Below, piece by piece: positions 49,246 to 63,100 of a stretch of DNA of 64,000 nt. This stretch comes from Anarhynchus alexandrinus (lineage: Eukaryota; Chordata; Aves; Charadriiformes; Charadriidae). Within the stretch, counting starts at the first letter, position 1; every line of letters begins with the position of its first letter. The position numbers and the translations under genes are program-made. The notes beneath the pieces are model-generated. The model saw only the letters and a list, made by a program, of their open reading frames with translations, did no database searches and was not told the origin of the DNA. Where the stretch lies: positions 1,765,159 to 1,829,158 of the forward strand of contig VUYV01000119.1 of assembly GCA_008711295.1 (NCBI GenBank), in the 5' to 3' direction.

Positions 49246-52200
49246 GGGAATTGCAATCAGACAGTTTAAACTTATCATGAGTTTGTCTTGGAAATTCTGC
49301 TCACAAAAGGCTGTCTCATCTGGACATGGAAACACTTGGTCTCCTGAACTGCTGTCTAGTAGTAGATGCTCTCATTTTTTGTCAATGTGATTAGCTTTTG
49401 CACTCAGTGTGAGCTCGGACCTGCACCGATCCTAAATGTCTGGAATTAGATTAAAAACAACAATATCTTCAGTGTTATAATATGGCAGGCATTATATGGC
49501 ACTTTGCCACGCACTACAAGTTTGGACTGGTGAGACTTCAAATTAAGTGATACTATAACAGACTTAATTTTGTGCATGTTTACCAAAAATTAGAAGACAG
49601 CAGGAGCTCTGAAAAAGATAGCTCCTCAATAAACACTTTTGAATATTTTCAGTCAATCTTTAGTGATGCTATTGGTTTCTTTGAAAATGTTTTGAGAACA
49701 TTTTCTGTTTTTTTCTCATGCTGTGGAAGTGTGAAAAAAGTCTAGTGCTGTTTAAAAATATTCTTCTAGGTTTATATTACTGCAGCAATTATATTACATA
49801 AGCAGTTTAATTTTACTGTCGTGTTTAACTTAGACAATGTAATATGTTGCAAAACAAATTTAGGCAGAATATTCACGGTTTTCTTTGTAATTTTACTCGG
49901 TGTTTTTCTCAAAGAGCTGTGGACTAAAGGAAAATTCTTTGTTTCAATTCTAATCAGAGTACTAATTTTTAAGATATTAACTACAGTGGAATCTTCCAAA
50001 GCTGTGAAAAATCAGTTTACTTAATAAAGTAGTAAACCTTTGGCATAATTAAAAAAAGAAATGTTGGCTCAATTAAGTTTTGAGTACATGTAATCAAAAG
50101 GGAAGGGCATAAAGAAAGACAACATGCAAAAAAAAAGTTTTATCGTAGTTCAGGATACCAATTGCTTTTTTATTTCATTTCCTCAAAAAAGAAAAGGTGT
50201 TCAGTCTGGATTTAATAATTATTGTGACTCATAACATAATGTTAGATAACTTTTTCCTTAGAATGTGTAATAGTAAAATAAGAATGGGAGAAGACTAGGA
50301 TGGAGTAAACACAGTAACACTGAGATCCAGGTTTAACAGGGTAATGTTTGTGGACATAAAAAGAATTTTCAGACACATGGGTGTGAGTTTAGGTAATAAA
50401 ATAAAAATACATCAGTGATGTATTTTGCCCCAGAATATCTTACATTTATATAATGTTTATTAATCATAAAAGTATTTAATACAATTTCACATCAAATATA
50501 ACATTTTCAAATAGACAGCCAACAATTTATATCTATGCCACACCATATAGCACATGGATGCATATGTGCTGCAAATATTTCTTGACAGGTCTGTAAGAGA
50601 TATAAGGTGTTTTGCATGGCTGCAGAGACAGGACCTGCAGTGCTGATAGAGTAGGTGGAGCAGATGATCTGTGATGATGGACTTCCCTGTGAAGCGAGGT
50701 GGCAGCTTTTGGCTCCAGCACCTTCCTCTATGCTCTATGGCAGCGGTGTTGGGTTCAAGCATACGGCAAATTTCAGATGGTTGGGCTGCAGGATATGTCG
50801 TGAGATGACGAAAGATGGGGGAAAATGGAAATAGATTCCTGCTTACATTCACTAAAGCATAGCTTTCAGCTGGTAATGCTTGTGAAGGCTTGGTATCTCA
50901 ATTTTGATGTCCCTTGTAGGACAGATGTTGGTTCACAGATCCAGTACAGGAGCTTTGGTCTTTAGCTGGTGGGGTACTTTCAGCTGTAGGTCACAGGTTT
51001 CTGCTAACTCACCCATGCACCTCTTCACAGAGAAACTAATGAAATCTGGTTGCTTACAGATTTTTATTTTTTTTTATGGTGTGTTTGGTTTTTCTGGTAT
51101 CCAATTAGGCTTTACCTGTACTTAAAGCATTCATAACATCTCCCTTCCCCTTAGACTCTTCATTGTCTAATAAATGGTGAGTTCATGCTGCAGTCCTTAC
51201 TTCATTAAGGGTGTTTGTATTCTCCTTAAGATATACCAGGCTGTCTCTGCTCATGAAATATGCATAAACTTCATAACTTTGAGATGTGTCTCTGTCAAAT
51301 TTGGTTGAACTGGGCCAACGCACTCAGAAATTATTTGTGAGGTTCGTACATATAGAAAGAGACAATATAATCCTTTTTTACTTAGGAAAGCAGGTTGAAA
51401 AAAGCTATTTTCTAAGCATTTTCAACATGGTGGAAGAGCAGGTAAGATTTTGGAAAAGGTTATAGCAAAGTTTACATTTCTTTCTTTGTATGGTTTATAA
51501 CAGGCACCCATAGATATATACAGGTCCCCTTGGAGATGTTTATGACAGAAGAAAAAAATTCAAAACATTACAACACATGTCGTTATGGGTTGGTGGTTTT
51601 TTTTGTTTCCTTCCTGTTTTTCTTTCCTCCAAATCATGTGCATTTTAAAGTCAACAAATAAAACCACTGTGTCCTGAGGGAGAATTAACTGTGAGTGAGC
51701 AGTCTGGGACAGCAAAGGCCACTTGTAGTTTGGATGCTTTTCCGTTCACAGCATGGGAACATAAATATATGTGGAGACCATGAAACAAGCTAACAGATTA
51801 ATAACTTCTCCCTGTGCTTCTTTGTGCCCTGCTGTCTATTAGATGAATGAGTCTAGAAGCTGCTTTGTACTGTGCATTGTTTTCCCCAAGGTATACTTTG
51901 GATACTTTAGGGCTGAGAGATGTTTTATATAATTTCCTTGGGTGCTGCCACTTGTGATGATGCCTGCTTTGAAGTGTCATCACCCCTAAACCCAACAGCA
52001 GCAGCAGCTGAACACAGAAACTAATTTTTCTTCCTAAAGAGCTTTTATCGGTTCTTCTCTGTCTCACACAAAACCAAATGATTTCCTCAAATCTTTTCCA
52101 TTTTCAACACCTCTGACATTTACCAGCCTTGTGGCCACATCAGGGACATAATTTTTCTTGTCTGATGGTTAAAGACACTTTGATGGTGTCTTCCTTAAAG

Positions 52201-52699
52201 CTAGCTGAGTCCTACCAGAGAGAGGTGAACCTTTACTGCTAGTCCCTTAAAGGCAGTAAGACAAAAAGGGAAGATACATAGTGATTTTAACTGTGTGCCT
52301 AATCACTGGGTCCGAATGAAAGCCGGATAGTGAGAAGTGTTCCCATCCTTCTATAGTCCCAAGTATTTTACCTGTTGACTGCCTGCTTCCCACTCTTTAA
52401 ATAATACCATCTCAGATTTGCTGAGCTTGCATCTATACCACAAGGTGCATCAGGCTTTGAGCAGATTAATCCCAAGGTGGTTGCACATGAGCTAAAGCTA
52501 AAACCAAGCTTTGGAAAGTTTATGTTTATTTCAGGCACTAGAATGCCATTCTTAGGGTTAAAACACTGACCCATCACTTTTCTGAATCATGAGGCCTCAT
52601 GCATCTCTCTCTCCACAGTTGAAATGAAAACTCCTGATGCAGGTGTCTACAGGGTATGCATAAATCACAGTGAGAGTTTACCTGTGACTATGGACAGCA
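49246..52699. other. Unassigned DNA
   Basis: No gene or known transposon is recognised. A minus-strand frame at 51,798-52,067 is discussed under findings. AT-rich sequence around 49,750-50,260 has no special structure that I can see. Confidence 0.5.
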
Positions 52700-52800
52700 C
52701 ATTTTCAAAAGCTGCAGTAAATTACCTTCTCCAAATACTTAGTTAAGCCCTGCAATCCTTATTCATCTCTTCAAGAGTCCCACGTGGGCTGACAGCACCA
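52700..52800. repeat. Ancient palindromic repeat remnant
   Basis: The words aagccctgcaatccttattc and aagagtcccacgtgggc resemble one half of an old amniote inverted repeat that reads 'ccctgcaatccttactcatgtgagtagtccc'. Only this half is visible. Confidence 0.3.
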
Positions 52801-53964
52801 TAGCTCCTTGTTTATACACAGAACACGCAGATCACAGTCGGTGCTAATTACAGGCTTCACAAAATTTATGGAGAGCATGGATGACAGGCCTTGAACTCTT
52901 TATTCTAGCATCTCTTCTTGTCAATATTGGACCGTTCTGCGAAATTTTCATGTCCAAACAAACATGCTGAATTATAGACCTTTTACCACTTTTCTTTCAG
53001 AGCATTTCAGTAGCTCAGATCTCCTTTCAAGGAAGTTCTTCCTGGTACTGCAATGAATCTAAATGTTTATCTTGCTTTCATACCAGCACTTCTGATTCAA
53101 CTGTTTATATTGGCAGCCTCACAGATGACTTCGTATCCGAGGAGTTAATGGTCTTGAACAGGCTACATCTGCTCTATTGGGCATCGCACTTAGAGCCTGA
53201 GCAGTCTGTATGTTAACACGCATACCCACTATATGGGAAACTGCTGGTGTGCACCATGCGTGGGTGGGTGTGTGACAGAGGCAACAGTCTAACCTGTCAG
53301 GAGGAGATATGTGATTCTGTTTGTTACACAAAATAAAGGGCACAGTGGCATGGGAGGGAGGAGGAAGCTCTCCACGGAGCGGGTCCGCGCAGTGTGCTGT
53401 GGGAAAATCCCCCCAGAGTCTGTCTGATGCTGCACAAATGTGGGGTTCCCAGTGTCTGACGGGATGTATGATTTACTCACTATACTCCTCTTCCTCCAAA
53501 GTGGTTTTTTTTATCTTATAAAAACTGCTCTTTTATTAAGCCATTTGTTGTTGGGCCTTTCTTAATGAGATCCAGAAAGCATCCTACACCATCTCTCTCT
53601 CTTCATTCCCCTGCCACGTGCAGAAAACTCTTTTACCACATATATATTTGCTGCCTTTCGGTTTTACTGGAAGTCCAACCTGAAATTATGAAAAAAAAAA
53701 AAGAGCAGCAAAACCTAAGAGTTCTTTGTTTCTTTTATTTTAGCCATTTTCTAGTTTGCAGCCTCTCACTCAGAACTGGTTAGCTTTGGTAGAAACCCCT
53801 CTTTGGGTAATTTATGGAGACCAGATTTGATAATTCAACACAAAGTCTGACTTTTTTTATTTTTCATGTCATCCTGTATTGTGTTTCTGCTGTATCTGTT
53901 CTCCAATTTTTCCTTTCATTAGTTGAATTATATGACTATGGTATACCACAAAAGACTTCCTGAA
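52801..53964. other. Unassigned sequence
   Basis: No gene or repeat family is recognised. A run of about 12 A occurs near 53,690. Confidence 0.5.
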
Positions 53965-54075
53965 CACTTTGACACTAATCCAGAAATGTGCTCAGGTTTA
54001 AGCATGCAACTAATCCCAGCAAAATGAATGGAGCTATTAATGAATTTAAACATATTTCCAGGTGAAAGCTGGTAT
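53965..54075. repeat. Ancient palindromic repeat remnant
   Basis: The segment gtgctcaggtttaagcatgc, then actaatcccagcaaaatgaa, then ttaatgaatttaaacat follows the layout of an old amniote hairpin element. Its arms normally read 'gtgcttaactttaagcatgtgagtagtccc' and the complement. The arms here are diverged but still partly self-complementary (tttaagcat against atttaaac). Confidence 0.42.
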
Positions 54076-54932
54076 GAATTATCCTATTACCATTGTCCCA
54101 AGCCCCTTGGTTGTGCAAACAAAGCACTATAATGAACCAGCCCTTCAATGTAAAATGTTATTCGCAAAATATTCTAAATGTAGAAGAAAGAGTGCCAAAA
54201 AAAGGCTTTTAAAAGCAAGATAAATAAAGAGAAAGAATGGCTCAGAGAGAATGATGGGGCACATTTTTGATATGCATACAACTAGGAAGCTTAAGGTATT
54301 AATGAAATTATCTGAAAAGGCATCTATATCCAATAACAATTTTGTTACATAAAAACCATGTTCCAGTTAAAATACTTCCATTTGTCAAGCTATATAACAC
54401 ATTTTACCGTGATGTGTATTGTTTTAAACATGCTCACAGGCGAAGATTTAACATCTGTGATTTACCTTTTACAATGACTTGCTTTAACACCGTGTCAGTC
54501 TGTCAAAACTTAAATTAATAATAAAAAAAAGAAGTTATTCTACTAAATCAAATGGAAAATCTAGTTCTCTTCTCCAGGACCAAGTAGCTAAGGATCTTAG
54601 CTGGAACCGAAGAAGAGATGTCTATTTTTTCCTCCTGGCTGATCTGTTATTTAGCTGGTTCCCACTTTTGGCTTCATTAATCTTCTCAATTTACTAGACC
54701 TCATCACAAATTGAGATAGGATGTCAGAGCTTTTAGAGATTGCAGGTCTCTCCTGCATTGTGTGATGCAGGTCTGTTATCCAAAAAAATCTATAGCAATT
54801 TTCAAAATGCTTTTTTTGGTACTGTTTATGTTTTCCCCTCCTCTGTTGGCTAACAGCAGTCTCCTCAGTCTTCCTGGAGTTACCTGAAACATGGTAGCTG
54901 TCTTTTCCCCGGCATGCTCTGTGTCCTCCCAG
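54076..54932. other. Unassigned sequence
   Basis: No gene is recognised. The last 90 bases are pyrimidine-rich and would precede the possible terminal exon that begins at 54,933. Confidence 0.45.
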
Positions 54933-55300
54933 AGGTTACAGCCTTGTCACAGGGTGAGGTGGGTCTCCTTGCCTTAGCCATCCGAGTTCACTGCCCTGAA
55001 CAAGGAATAGGCTGCTGCTGCGGGGCGAGTAATAAATACACTGTCACAATTGTGCAGGCTAAGATTTCGGATCAACCCAACAGGACTCAGCAGAAGAGAT
55101 TTGCTGAGCACCTTCAAAGACTGTGAAGTTTCAAATATTTGAATGGATGTGACCTGCTGTTGCACTACAGAAACATCTCAACATCCATTGTTTATTCTCT
55201 AGGACCATTTTTTGTGCCATAATGTAAATGTACAGTTGTTATCAGTAGTAAAATATATTTTCTGTAAACTGTGCCTAAATAAATATTATAAATGTATCTA
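54933..55300 (+). other. Possible terminal exon with poly(A) signals
   Basis: A pyrimidine-rich stretch ending tgctctgtgtcctcccag gives a plausible 3' splice site (AG at 54,931-54,932). One frame then stays open to a TGA at 55,124-55,126, ending RTQQKRFAEHLQRL. The following 150 bases look like a 3' untranslated end: AT-rich, with AATAAA at 55,278-55,283. A second AATAAA lies at 55,378-55,383. The codons could be chance, because only about 64 residues are involved and no family is recognised. A noncoding RNA end would explain the same signals. Confidence 0.22.
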
Positions 55301-56469
55301 GATGGCTAAGAAGAATGAGGTTGATGATTTTTGTAGTAACTATCCTTTATTGAAAGTCAGTTTTATCTACAAATTTCAATAAAGAAGATTTTTAGAACCA
55401 AGCTCCAGAAATTGCCTCACAAAGAAGGATGGCAGTTTAGACCAAGCGCCAGAAGGAGATTTGTGTTAAACCGCTCAGCTGTCCCTAACCTTTAGGAATC
55501 AAACTGTTGTGCAGAATTTGCAGCCTTTACCTCAGCTTTGCGACTCCCTGCAGCATCCATGAAGAGGATTAGACATCTGAGATTGGGATCCACAAAAACC
55601 AGCTTGCTGAGCAAGCAGCTGGTAGTAAACACTGGTAACGGGTGTGCCAGGCATTCTCTGGGGTTTAGGACACTTATTTACACAGCTGCCAAACCCTTCC
55701 TTTCAGTCAAGACTTTCACCTAAATCTCTTCTTTCAAAAGCTGTCAAAGCTGAATAAGCAATGAAAGATATCACTCTTTCAAAATATAATACCATACGAA
55801 GAGAAACGTTGTCCCCTCTCACTTCAGTTCCTGTGTGTTGGGGTGGTTCAGTGATGACAAGGAGATGGACTTTGCTATGCCTCAGGGGATTTAAGGCCAC
55901 CAGTACTACAGAGCAGAAGGTAGTTCAAGGCACCAATCTATTACACCTTTTTGGCATTCCTTCCTCCTTCTGATGAAGATACACCGTTGTGCAAGAGAAA
56001 TAAAGGAAAATAACCTTGGTGTTAGGGAAAAAGAGAGGAAAAAGATGTTAAGTCGAACATGGCTAATACAGAGATGCTTTCCTGGAAGAAGCAGCACCTC
56101 TGGTCCAATCCCTACTCCAGTGAGAAAGCACTGAACAGTCACTGAGTTGTTGAAAAAGAAATTAGAATTTCTTTCTCTTTGAAGAGTATTCAAATGCTTA
56201 GGGTTATGCTCACTCCCTTGCTCTTGCTGCAATGCTTCCCATACTGTGGAATGGCTTTAAGTAAGAGGGGCAGAAAAATTCTGGACCATTCTATTTTTCT
56301 CCAGCTGAACTATAACCTGAGTGGCTGTAAGAGAGAATGAGAAGGGTGTTAAATCCAAGTCTTTCTCTTCCTCCTGGTTTTGCTGTAAGGGAATCCTTTT
56401 AATTTCTTTGGAAAAAGGTTGCACATCCTACATGCAGAGGAGACTTTTCCCGCCTGCTGCGTGTAACTG

Positions 56470-56640
56470 ACTAATTTTTAGATGGCTGAAGTATGTAAAA
56501 TGAATCCCAATCATAATATGCAAATAGAGGCTAATAAATGCATTGAAAATTCATGTTGTCATTTGTACACAGCTCCCTTGTTAGACAAACTCACTGACAT
56601 TTTGAGACCATTTGTGGAATAAGATGTTAACTAGTACAAG
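56470..56640. promoter_or_regulatory. Possible conserved noncoding element with octamer site
   Basis: An AT-rich block without repeats contains a perfect octamer ATGCAAAT (56,518-56,525), the recognition site of POU-domain factors. AATAAATGCATTG and ATTTGT lie close by. The dense non-repetitive AT-rich texture is typical of vertebrate enhancers, but conservation cannot be judged from one sequence. Confidence 0.2.
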
Positions 56641-58849
56641 CTGCCATTTGGGGTCCTAACATGAAGCAGAACTAGTGGATCTGAAAACTAGTCTTCTATT
56701 CCCACAACATATCAATTGGTTTAATGAAAACAGACCTCTCTTATAAATCTCTCCTGCAGATCTTGTGTATATGATAAGCTCATAACAAGCTCTATGAATA
56801 ATATAATAATAAGCTCTATGAACAACTACACAAAACTGCTTGTTGAGTAGAGGTTTTTTATGACTATGACCAATGTCTCTGACTAAAAGGAAAAATTACT
56901 TATTTTAGAAGCATGAAGTGTTATATTAATCACTTTCAGTCATAATGTCTAGAACAAAAAAGTTTTCAGTAGTAGTGAAGAGTGAGTAGGTATTATGTTC
57001 TTTATCTCTTGTATCTAAAGATATTTTGCAGGTCTTATAAACAGCCTAAGAAAATTCTTGCTAATCCAAAAATTTTTATGCTATGAGGTAGTTTTGTTCT
57101 GCAGCATCTTTCTGACTGAAGCTGATTCTAATAAACTTCATAGTTGATTCTTGAAAAACATTGTCAGGCAGCAATAAAAGTAAATAATGTACTGTTTGAT
57201 TCAAGTTCTAACTATCTGGATACAGACTGTTTCCAAATTCTTGTCATAAGTAGCACCATCCAAAAGTGCTGATCCCTGCTTCTCGTCACGTTCCAAGGGC
57301 TTTGGATGGTGTTTCAGTGAATAGTGGTGACTCATTTCAACATAGAGTCATCAGCTGGACCTGCAATTTAGACTTCAGGAAAGCATCGCACAGATGCCAA
57401 AGCCACATGTTTATTTGATTTATTTATATTTGAGGGGAAAAGGCTTCTTTGGAACCCCTCTCAGAGCCTGAGGGATTCTCTTTTCTGATTCCTCCCCTCC
57501 ATCCTTGCGGCCCTTGTGGTCCTTTTGGCCAAGGGGAATGGGACACACCTTTTTGAGCTGCCAAACACTTATCAGTCTAGAGTAGGACTCCCTGCCGTCT
57601 ACAGCTAAGCATGAGAAATATGGAAATATGACCTAACAGACTTAAGTATCTTTGGGAACTTTCCTCATAAAATACAGCAGAATACCTCTTTCACAAATAG
57701 GAATTATCTTTCTTTTTTTTAGATTGTGGACTGCATTTGGTGTATGAACTAATAGTGTGTTCCTTTCTGTAGGGTACGCTGGCGTCATTTTAATCGCTGT
57801 GAGGGCAACACATGAGTGTACACCTGGGTGAGGGTGATGGTGATGTTGGAGATCTGGATATTTTCTGTATGACTCCTTTCACAAAGCTGACAAAATAAGG
57901 ATATTTCCTCATCCCCTCTCCAGTTTCTTCACCATTTTGTTTATGAATGCTCGTGCAATGCATTTGGAAAGCTGTTGTTTTGCATCACATTCAGACAACC
58001 TAGCCACGAAGGGATGGGATCCCACATCCAGCATTACAAGCCATCTAGGTTCTTTCAGTTTCCTTTCAAACTGTTGTGAATTACTACATTGTACGCACAG
58101 CAGCATCTTATTAGTACACACACATATACAAGTTTATACATACACACACACAACTTAGCTGTTGTGGTCTGAAAATAATTTTCAGTAGAAATAATACTTC
58201 TAATGAGAAGAGATATGAGGCCTGGAAGGGGCAGTGGATTAATTCCTAACCAAATACATTTTGGGATCAGTTTAGAGTGAGCAGGATATAGCATAGACTT
58301 TGATCTTGACTATATGTGCCATCAGGAAGGCACATTTTTCTCTTGCCCACCGAGAACTGGACTGAGATTTGTCAAAAGCCACACTTCTTATTATGAACAC
58401 ATGAATGGTAACCGTGGTAAGACAGTGAATTATGTCCTCTGACTGAGTTGTGCTCAATGCAGGGCAAAAAAGTGTAGGTAGAGGTTTCAGCTGAGGCAGG
58501 CTTGATCACCAAGGGACAGCAGACTTGCAGTCTATTCACAGTGTTAATTTTGTTTGAATTGTTCTTGAATTGTACAGAGCCAAAAACTTACATGATACAC
58601 TCTAATAATGACAGGTGGCCCTACATCATTTTCAAGTGCAAAAAAAAAGTAGGTGACACAGTACCCTTACTCAAAAAGTGCTTCTTAATTAAGAGATGCA
58701 GTAAGATTACCATTTAATTAAATTCCAGGTGTCTTAGCAAGCTGTGCCTATTATACATATGTCTCATGTCTGAATTGACTTGAATGCAGATGGGAATTTG
58801 GAAACATGGAATTTCTTAGAATACTGTTTGGCAGTTCAAATTATTATAC

Positions 58850-59215
58850 TGATGTCATTCAGCGCAGACTTAAATACAGAGTATTAAAGTCGCTAAGGAA
58901 TTAGTCTGGCATTTTCTAGCTAAGACAGTTCTAATCATACCTTCATCAAGCATCTAAAATTTATTTTTAATGAGGCTTTTGAATAGGCAATTAAAAGTAT
59001 TTAAGCGTACTTAGAAAATTAATTAATAATTAATGGAAGCATTGATGGGATCAGTCAAATACACTTTTAGTTCTTTAATCAAGTAATTCTTTATGATTTC
59101 CATGAACATCAGGGAAAATTAATCTTGATCAGCTTGTGCTAGCTAAATGTTTGAAGTTTACTTTAAGTGAATCATATAAACTTCCTGCAACAGTAAAGAG
59201 AAAAAATGCTGCCAG
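58850..59215. promoter_or_regulatory. Possible conserved noncoding element with TAAT cluster
   Basis: This AT-rich, non-repetitive block has a dense run of homeodomain-type cores at 59,015-59,036 (aaaattaattaataattaat) plus further CAATTA- and TTAATC-like sites on both sides. This is the texture of developmental enhancers in gene deserts. No direct evidence of function exists in the sequence. Confidence 0.2.
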
Positions 59216-60063
59216 AGAACAACTTAGATAAGCTAAGATGAACCCTTGAGGTGACTCTTTTTCTCAATTTCTTTTTGCAAGAAGCCTTGGAGAGTCTCTT
59301 GGATGGGACATCTTACCATCTTGCCTGAAAACAGGCAAAGTAAATTCCACCCTGACTGGTTATAATGGGTCTACACAGTCTTAATGGCAATGCTTATATG
59401 GGTTAGAAGATCACAGCACATACTTGTTTTCTACAAGGACAAAAAATTGCATGTGTTTGTATTTTGACTCTATTTTAATTCTTGGAAAATTATAGTTCTG
59501 ATATAGAGAGACTAACTACAAAATTTTTAGTCCCTTTTTCATGAGCAGGAGCAAACATATAGCACACATATTTAGGTTTCAAGTTTTATGTGTATAATAA
59601 GTATAAAACGGCAGAGAATTTCATTAGGACAGTATCTTAAAAAAAAACATATTACACACTAAAATAAAAGAATAGAAAATGTGTTTGTACAATGTGTACC
59701 TTTAGTTAAGTTGTAGAAATAATAATAATATTTCACAGAAAGTGATGTGGTTACCTTCTGGTAGAAGGGGTTCCAAAAAACCCTTTAACTTTGCTTGTTT
59801 CAGCAATCCTTTTTTTGACAAAAAATAAAGTAGAAATATGTTCATCTGTGAACCAGGCAAAACAAAATATATGATACACGATACGCTCTAAAGCATTCTC
59901 AACAATATATTAACATTTGCTGAAGGTAAGACCTGAAAATTGTCATAAGGAAAAATTGCTATTTAATTTAAATCAAAACAAGAACCACATCTTTGATGTC
60001 TTATTGATAGACTGCAGTGAAAGTCTTCACATGCAATAAGTATTATTTTGCTATTAACGGCAG

Positions 60064-60107
60064 TAAATAACAAGCAATGATTAAAGGCCCGGAAATAACA
60101 AGCAATG
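60064..60107. repeat. Short spaced direct repeat
   Basis: The 15-base string aaataacaagcaatg occurs near 60,065 and again near 60,092 with a 12-base spacer. It is a small local duplication. Confidence 0.8.
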
Positions 60108-63100
60108 GAAACATTTGCATTAGCTACATAGGCTTTGGAACAAACCTTAGAGCCATAAATACTGAAGAACAGTCATTATCTAACAGATACACCCCTATTA
60201 CTCAACAGGACCACGAAACACATGAAATTACTTTCCTAGGGTCTCAATTTTGCGCTTGGATAAGAGCATGATGGCTGGGGAAGGAAGTAACAGCTACTGA
60301 GCTCCTTATCGTTTTTTAGGGTATCAGGTCTTGTCCCTCCGCCCTGTCACATTGCAGGAAGGAGCAAATAAGGCCATGCTGATCCCTGCGCACCTCCCTT
60401 GGCTCCGGGGAAGGAGCAAGTGCTGTTGCCCTGCAAGTGAAAGGTGTGGGGTGCCTTGTTCCCCAGGCCCCAAACATGCCAGAACGGACAAGGAAAGAAG
60501 GCAGCTTGTTCTTGTTTTGCTCTGCAGGTGAAATTTGTCTTGCTCGGCATTAGCCCTCTATGAATTGGCAGCTAACCTAAACCAGTTGTTTAGCCTCATT
60601 TGTAATCACTGGGGAAACACAGGCACTTGTAGAGGCTGTTCATCCATCCGCAGAGAATTATTCAAAGCAGATGGGATGAATTGCACTGGGAAGGTGTCCT
60701 TCTCCCTCAGCTGATGATGAGGGGCACAGACTGCTATTTTAGAGCAGATGTCTAGCTTTCAGCTAATGAATTTTGATAAGACATATCCTGCTATTATTTG
60801 TATGTGTATAGAAAAGAGACTGAATGTGAAGGGTTCCACCTTCAAGCCTCTATCAAGGGTGGAAGGAACAAACTGAAGACTCAGGTCTGTCATCCACATA
60901 AGACTTTTTTTATTATTATTTTATCTTTTATTTCAGTGAATGAATAGCAGCTTTTAAAAGTGAAACAGTCCTTAACTGTGCCAACCAGCAGAGAGACACC
61001 TCTATGCAGGAACCACAGAAAGAAATCTGCCAGCCTCCTCCACAGGTGTTCCTTGCCCTGATGAGCAAATGTGGATTATCCTTTGGTCCGTGGTGGAGCT
61101 GCTCATCTTTCTACCATGAAAGGGAAACAAAGAAAGGCTTTGCCCTTGTTGTGTTCCCTTAGAAGTACATTGCAACTTCTTTTTTCCTTCTGCTTTTCTT
61201 CACATCCTTTGATACACAACAGGAAAGCCACCAATTGTCTTTGGTCTCAGTATTTGATCTGATATACAACGAAGGGCTTACAGCATCATAAATGCGTGTC
61301 AGTTGTTGAACCATCAACTTTCCCCATAGCATTTAAAACAGCTAAACTCAAGAGATTACAAGGATTGACTCAGTATGTGATGTATTTACATAAATTAGAA
61401 AAATCTGGGGAACAAAAATCAACAATTCTTTATGTTATGTCTAATCCCATGAAACTGCATTTATCACATGTGACAATACACTTTAAATACATGCTATTTC
61501 TGATACTTAAATAAAGCTAAGCAGCTGATCCCATTTTTCTTAAGACAGTTTTACTGGGATTCAGAATACAGAAGAGAATACAGAATTCAGAATACAGAAT
61601 AACATTGTCCATTCAAATTCATATTTCAGTTCGCAAAGTTTTTTGATTCCAGACAACTTGCATAGCTTCTGACATCCAATTTAAATTAAAAAAAAAAAAA
61701 GGCAAGCATGAAAGGCTGGAAATATTGTAATACTTTATACCTTGCAAAGTTTCATGAAAACAAAATATTTTACTCTGATATTATCAAGAAAAAACATTGT
61801 TCTAGTATTTGCCAGCTTTGTTACAGTTTTCTGTTTTCAATGATGTAACTAATGAACTTGAATTTCTGTGAAAGTAATGAAAGAAAATTTCCCTGGAATA
61901 TTGTACTAAATTTTCTCTGATGGCTAGTACTTTTTTTGCAGTAGTATTGAGATTGTTGAGCAATCTTTCACTGTTACAGAAAGTGAAGATAGGATAAAAA
62001 AATGCTGTCATGGTTCATGGATCTTATTCTTGACAGGCAGTATTTTGCTACGACTTTATAACAATAAAATAAAGTATTAGTAATTGTATTAATATTCATG
62101 TTTGTATGCATATTGGTATTATTAGCAGTATTAGTATTATCTGCAGTCTGAGTAGCAGTATTATGGGCATACCTTGAGGATCTAGTTGTAATCAAGGCCA
62201 TATGAAATAGATCACGCACACACACAAGATGGGATTTACTTCTCCAACTTTTATTATATAAAACTTAGGTTTTAGTCTAAAGTGATTATTTTGGCTGCCA
62301 CTGCAGATGAGGCACCTCCATAGGATGTCTGCTTCCACCTACATTACGCATTCTGGAGCTTTTCTCTCTTCTTTCAGTGTTCTTTCTCCTCAATTTCTTC
62401 TCCAGTGCTGGAGATATACTGACTTATGGCTACTGAGAATCAGAATTCAATCCTAAAGACTAAGTAGTATAGAAAGGTGGCAGAAGCTTCAAAAACATTT
62501 CCAGTGTCTATCACCTTGAGAGATAATAAGAGAGGATGTTTTCCTAAGAAACACTATTTCATGTCTTCTACCGACTAAACTACTATTGCTTTTTATTTGG
62601 AGTTTATTCTGTTACTGATATTGGGAACAATTTAAGATTTTCATACATGTTCTTATTTGATTAACATCACTAAATTCAATTTATATTTTCCTTTTGAGAA
62701 TATAAATTATCAAATCAGTATGTTCTTAATTTATTCCAGATGAGTAAATATACGATTACATTCTTAGGAACACTATGTATTTGTCTATAGAAGATTCAAT
62801 GGTTTAAATTCATTCTCATTATACGAACAAAATACCATGGCTACTTAGATGAATAGATAAAATAAATTTAATTTATTTGTCTGCATCTTCCAGTTGGTAT
62901 TTTTCTGCTCTGATCTGAATTCTTTCTTCCTTCTTTCTATCCTTGTATTCAATTCCTGTTGAAGGGATGGGCCGTCTTTCAGTAGTGAGAGTTGGATGTA
63001 GATCTTGGTGTTCCTAAATAATGACAACTGGTATTGCAAGGAATGGGCAAGAACTTAATTTGGCAGTTTCTCCCTCAACCCCTTTACCTCCTTTTTCCCC

